From contig NZ_JOCT01000005.1 in assembly GCF_000717875.1 (NCBI RefSeq), positions 124,001-188,000 on the forward strand: a DNA stretch of 64,000 nucleotides. Direction: 5' to 3'. The notes under the pieces were generated by a model. That model was not told where the DNA came from. It did not search any database and saw only the letters and a program-made list of their open reading frames with translations. A program made the position numbers and the translations under genes. This DNA comes from Streptomyces sp. NRRL S-455. GTDB lineage: Bacteria; Actinomycetota; Actinomycetes; Streptomycetales; Streptomycetaceae. This document shows, one piece after another, positions 60,954 to 64,000 of this stretch (within the stretch, counting starts at the first letter, position 1; each line of letters opens with the position of its first letter).

Positions 60954-63194
60954 TCACCGGAATCTGCTGCGCAGGGTGGTGAGCAGATACGCGCAGAGCA
61001 GGGCGGTCAGCGACAACGCCAGCGCACCACCGACAGGTTGGGAGATCACCGCGAGCGCCGCCTCCAGATAACGCTCTCCCCCGAAGGGCCACCGTGGCAG
61101 CAGGGCTTCTCGCAGCCGCATGGGAAGTCCCGCCGCGGTCGGCACGGACGGCCCCGCCAGGACTTTGTGCACCACGGGTACGACGAGGACCGGCACGGCG
61201 GCCACAGCGGCGAGTCCGGCCGTGGTGGACCGGAAAACGCCGGCGGCCAGCACACCGGCCCAGGCACAGCCGACCACGAGACCGACCCAACTCGCGCTCT
61301 GGGCGAGCCAGTCGGCGGGAATCCGTGCGAGCTCCGGCCCGTAGACGAGATAGAGCACTTCGGCGTCGCAGCCGAGGGTGAGGACGGCCAGCACCACCGC
61401 GGTGACCGAGGCGACGAGCAGCTTGGCGGCGAGCAGCCCCAGTCGGCGGGGCACGGTGCCGCGATCCGCGGCCAGGGCGGGATGGCGGAACTCGTCCCCG
61501 AAGGCCAGCGCGCCGAGCAGCCCCGCGCCGATCGCCGCGGGCGGCAGGGGCAGATCCTGTGGCCATGCGGCGAGCAGACGCGGCTGCGGGGTGTGTCCGA
61601 TACGGGCGAGCACGACAGCGGTCACAGCGGACACCAGGAGCACGACAGCCCCGGTGAGGGACCCGGTGCCCACGCCCGCGGCGCGTCGGATCTCGTAGCG
61701 CAGGGGGCGGAGGGGGCTGGGGGCCGGACGGACGGAGATGGGGGGCGGCAGAGGGGGCAGCGCGTCGAGCGTTCGGGGCTTGTGAGCCCTGTGGGCCGGG
61801 TGGTTCTGGAGGGTCGAGGGGGCCTTGTGGGGCTCGGGCTGGTGAGGAGGGGCGGCCGGGGCCGACTGGGGAGTACCAGCGGCGTCGCACGGCCGGCCGA
61901 CAGCGCGGACACCCGGGCGCTCGTGCGGCGGGGCAGCGGGCCGCACGGGGCCGGCGGAGGGCACCGGCTCAGCGGAGGGCGGAGCGGATGCGTGGGAGAC
62001 CGGCTCAGGTGATTCGGATGCGGGGTCAGGTGCCGCGGCGGCTTGCTCTGGTGCGTCAGTGGTCGTCCCATGCGCGTCGCCGGCCGGCTCTGGCGCGTCA
62101 GCAGTGGGGTGTTGTTCGATCAGGGGGCTTGACCCGATCGTGGGCCGCGGCTCGGCGGTGTCTGCCAGGGGGGCCGCCACAGCGCTTCCCGCGTCGGGGT
62201 GTGGTTCCGTTGCGCCCGCCTTGTCGGCCTGATGCCGCTCGACCGCCGTCTGCCTTGCCCCGTCACGCTCCAGGTCACGGCAGCCGTCCGGCGCCCCCTC
62301 CCGAGCGGCTCCCGCACCGGGGCCCATGTCTCCGACCTCATCGGCGAGTTGATGGACGACGACCCCGTGGTGGAACGCGGTCTCACCGATGTCCGCGCAA
62401 GTACTGCCGTACACGGAGAGGCGGTTGCCGCCCTCGTGCACGACCTCCACGGAGCGCTGTGAGGTGCGTGCCTGCTGGGCCAGGAGGGCCGCCAGGCGGG
62501 CCGCGTGCGGGCTGCGTACGGCGACACGGGGACGCAGACGGGTCCGCGAGAACTCCGCGGCCTCCTGGTCGGCGACGAGCCTGCCCTGTTCCAGCGTGAC
62601 GACGTGATCGGCGGCGCGCGCGGCCTCTTTGGGGTCGGCCGTGGTGAACAGGACGGTGCCGCCCTGGGCGGCATGGGCGCGCAGCATCCCGTGCAGCCAG
62701 TTGCTCTCGCGGCCGGAGAGCCCTTGGGCAGGGGCGTCGAGGACGAGCGTGTGCGGGTCGGCCAGGAGGACGCAGGCCATGCCGAGGCGGCGGTCCATGC
62801 CGCGCGACAGGGCGCCGAGGCGTTCGTCGCGCAGACTCGCGAGCCCGACCGTCTCGAGAACCTCGTCGGCACGCCGGACCGGCACCCCCGCGGCGGCACA
62901 CAGCATGCGGAGATGGCCGCGGACGGTGCGGGCCGGGTGCCCCGGCACGTCACCCAGCAGCACACCGACCTCGCGCGCGGGATGGGGGATCCGATGCAGA
63001 GGGCGGCCCCGGAAGTAGGTGATACCACGGCCCTGTTGCAGTTCGAGCATGAGTCTGAGAACCGTCGTCTTGCCGGCGCCGGGTGCCCCGAGCAGCGCGG
63101 TGACGCGGCCCGCTCGCGCCTCGAAGGAGACGTCGTCAGCCGCGGGCGGAAGCTCCTTGCGGGGATTGCTGGTCAATCCGAAGGCCTGGATCAC
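60954..63194 (-). CDS. ABC ATPase fused to a membrane domain, with degenerate ATPase motifs
   Basis: 746 residues. The ATPase domain (about 1-210) has Walker A LLGAPGAGKTT, a signature-like LSRGMDRRL and Walker B TLVLDAPAQG. The catalytic Glu of the usual LDEP is Ala here, and the H-loop position reads TTADPKE without His. A low-complexity Pro/Ala/Glu linker of about 200 residues follows (about 300-510). The C-terminal 230 residues have about six membrane segments (VVLLVSAVTAVVLARIG and others). Streptomyces relatives lie in the same place near hrdB. The ATPase may be weak or inactive, acting mainly as a regulatory or structural part. The GTG start at 63194 lacks a strong Shine-Dalgarno. Confidence 0.82.
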   Translation of the reverse strand: MIQAFGLTSNPRKELPPAADDVSFEARAGRVTALLGAPGAGKTTVLRLMLELQQGRGITYFRGRPLHRIPHPAREVGVLLGDVPGHPARTVRGHLRMLCAAAGVPVRRADEVLETVGLASLRDERLGALSRGMDRRLGMACVLLADPHTLVLDAPAQGLSGRESNWLHGMLRAHAAQGGTVLFTTADPKEAARAADHVVTLEQGRLVADQEAAEFSRTRLRPRVAVRSPHAARLAALLAQQARTSQRSVEVVHEGGNRLSVYGSTCADIGETAFHHGVVVHQLADEVGDMGPGAGAAREGAPDGCRDLERDGARQTAVERHQADKAGATEPHPDAGSAVAAPLADTAEPRPTIGSSPLIEQHPTADAPEPAGDAHGTTTDAPEQAAAAPDPASESPEPVSHASAPPSAEPVPSAGPVRPAAPPHERPGVRAVGRPCDAAGTPQSAPAAPPHQPEPHKAPSTLQNHPAHRAHKPRTLDALPPLPPPISVRPAPSPLRPLRYEIRRAAGVGTGSLTGAVVLLVSAVTAVVLARIGHTPQPRLLAAWPQDLPLPPAAIGAGLLGALAFGDEFRHPALAADRGTVPRRLGLLAAKLLVASVTAVVLAVLTLGCDAEVLYLVYGPELARIPADWLAQSASWVGLVVGCAWAGVLAAGVFRSTTAGLAAVAAVPVLVVPVVHKVLAGPSVPTAAGLPMRLREALLPRWPFGGERYLEAALAVISQPVGGALALSLTALLCAYLLTTLRSRFR

Positions 63195-63304
63195 TCGCAG
63201 CAAGATAGCGCGATATGTCCAGATTTTCGGGCAGCACAAGACCTGCCTCGGTTACGGCGATCATGTTTGTGCTGTCTCGGGCGGTCGCGTCCGCGGGCTC
63301 CGCA

Positions 63305-64000
63305 TCACACCTCGGGGCGCAGCATCGGGGGGTTGAGCAGGGTCGCGCCGCCGGCACGGAAGAGCTGAGCGGGGCGGCCGCCCTGGCGGGTGGTCGTCCC
63401 GCCGGTGGGGACGAGGAAGCCCGGTGTACCGGTGACCTTGCGATGGAAGTTGCGGGGGTCGAGCGCCACACCCCACACCGCCTCGTAGACCCGGCGCAGT
63501 TCCCCCACGGTGAACTCGGGCGGGCAGAAGGCCGTGGCCAGCGACGAGTACTCGATCTTGGACCGAGCGCGCTCCACACCGTCCGAAAGGATCTGCGCGT
63601 GGTCGAAGGCCAGTGGCGCGACCGGCTCCGCCTCACGCCCGTAACCGCCCTGCTGCAGCAGCTCCTCGACCGGAGCCCAGCGGGCGTTGCTGGCGTCGCC
63701 GCCCGCTCTGGGCGCGGGCAGGTCGGGAGCGAGCGCGAGGTGGGCGACACTGACGACCCGCATCCTCGGGTCCCGCTCGGGGTCGCCGTAGGTGGCGAGC
63801 TGCTCCAGGTGCGCGCCGTTGTCCTGGGCGGGCACGGACGGATCGTGGACGCGCAGTCCGGTCTCCTCGGCCAGCTCGCGTGCCGCGGCCTGTGCCAGGT
63901 CCTCGTCGGCCCGCACGAAGCCGCCGGGGAGTGCCCAACGCCCCTGGAACGGCGGTTCGCCCCTCCGTACCGCCAGCGCACACAGGGAATGGCGGCGCAC
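63305..64000 (-). CDS. Nudix hydrolase with NrtR-like C-terminal wing (N-terminus outside window)
   Basis: At least 231 residues; the start lies beyond the right edge. The Nudix box is present as GGFVRADEDLAQAAARELAEETGL (in part), with the REUxEExGU core intact. The C-terminal part (about residues 150-231) has EFTVGELRRVYEAVWGVALDPRNFHRKV, the winged-helix domain of NrtR/NadQ-type regulators and ADP-ribose Nudix proteins. It may hydrolyse or sense ADP-ribose or a related nucleotide. It precedes the fused ABC gene in the same direction. Confidence 0.85.
   Translation of the reverse strand: MRRHSLCALAVRRGEPPFQGRWALPGGFVRADEDLAQAAARELAEETGLRVHDPSVPAQDNGAHLEQLATYGDPERDPRMRVVSVAHLALAPDLPAPRAGGDASNARWAPVEELLQQGGYGREAEPVAPLAFDHAQILSDGVERARSKIEYSSLATAFCPPEFTVGELRRVYEAVWGVALDPRNFHRKVTGTPGFLVPTGGTTTRQGGRPAQLFRAGGATLLNPPMLRPEV

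Noticed and set aside
63136..63264. A small open frame starting MIAVTEAGLV between the Nudix and ABC genes
   Set aside because: It overlaps the start of the ABC gene and has no Shine-Dalgarno or known family.
1..64000. CRISPR arrays, tRNA or rRNA genes, transposases
   Set aside because: None was seen: the only tandem repeats are the 36-bp units near dut, without spacers, and no transposase or integrase motif occurs.

Overview
The window is chromosomal DNA of a Streptomyces species. It is very GC-rich with strong third-position GC bias, and GTG or TTG starts and 1-14 bp stop/start overlaps are frequent. It carries Streptomyces/actinobacterial markers: the principal sigma factor HrdB with its Lys/Ala-rich insert, the division protein SepH, the CutRS two-component system, actinobacterial coproporphyrin ferrochelatase, a DasR-type operator before ptsH, an iron box and a c-di-AMP riboswitch before an M23 peptidase. 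Gene order around parC, parE and hrdB is that of the conserved Streptomyces core. No rRNA, tRNA, CRISPR array or insertion sequence was seen.

Layout. 1-4361: the 5' end of kdpD, then DUF3710, dut and a PaaI-type thioesterase, DUF3093, an EcsC-like protein and DUF4193. 4765-15523: cutRS, a 57-residue protein, an inositol-monophosphatase-family enzyme, ferrochelatase, an MFS exporter, an aldonolactone-oxidase-type FAD protein, sepH, a sulfurtransferase and a two-domain VOC protein. 15518-27754 is an accessory defence island. It holds an SMC-like zinc-hook ATPase with a small partner, an orphan HATPase protein, and a type I restriction-modification operon (hsdR, hsdS, hsdM). That operon is headed by an unusual fusion of a helix-turn-helix, an apparently dead methyltransferase and a TRD-like region. 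Two membrane-anchored proteins follow (27975-29489). 29640-38439: EcsC, thymidine kinase, a phosphodiesterase, DUF5998, a PatA-type acetyltransferase, ptsH, a GntR regulator and an M23 peptidase. 38808-49098: an M16 peptidase pair, parC, a CobW GTPase, divergent citrate synthases and an iron-box-controlled sucrase/ferredoxin-like protein. 49197-56840: a citrate-type two-component system, an acetate-type symporter with DUF485, parE and DUF7455. 56972-64000: a trypsin-like protease, hrdB, a FadR-type regulator, a fused ABC transporter and a Nudix protein cut by the window edge.

The part most worth following up is the island. The same 18-bp inverted repeat (TGATAA-N6-TTATCA, flanked by T and G) lies upstream of the ATPase/partner unit (18559-18576) and upstream of the RM operon (27876-27893). 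The second copy also lies in front of the divergent membrane protein. This suggests that the RM genes and the ATPase pair are one regulated defence system, possibly controlled by the HTH/dead-methyltransferase/TRD fusion. That link is inference.

Other regulatory signals are a DasR-like operator at ptsH, an array of TCAAT/ATTGA palindromes between the citrate synthases, an iron box abutting the start codon of the sucrase/ferredoxin-like gene, a match to the sigma-R promoter consensus beside cutR, and several strong hairpin terminators.
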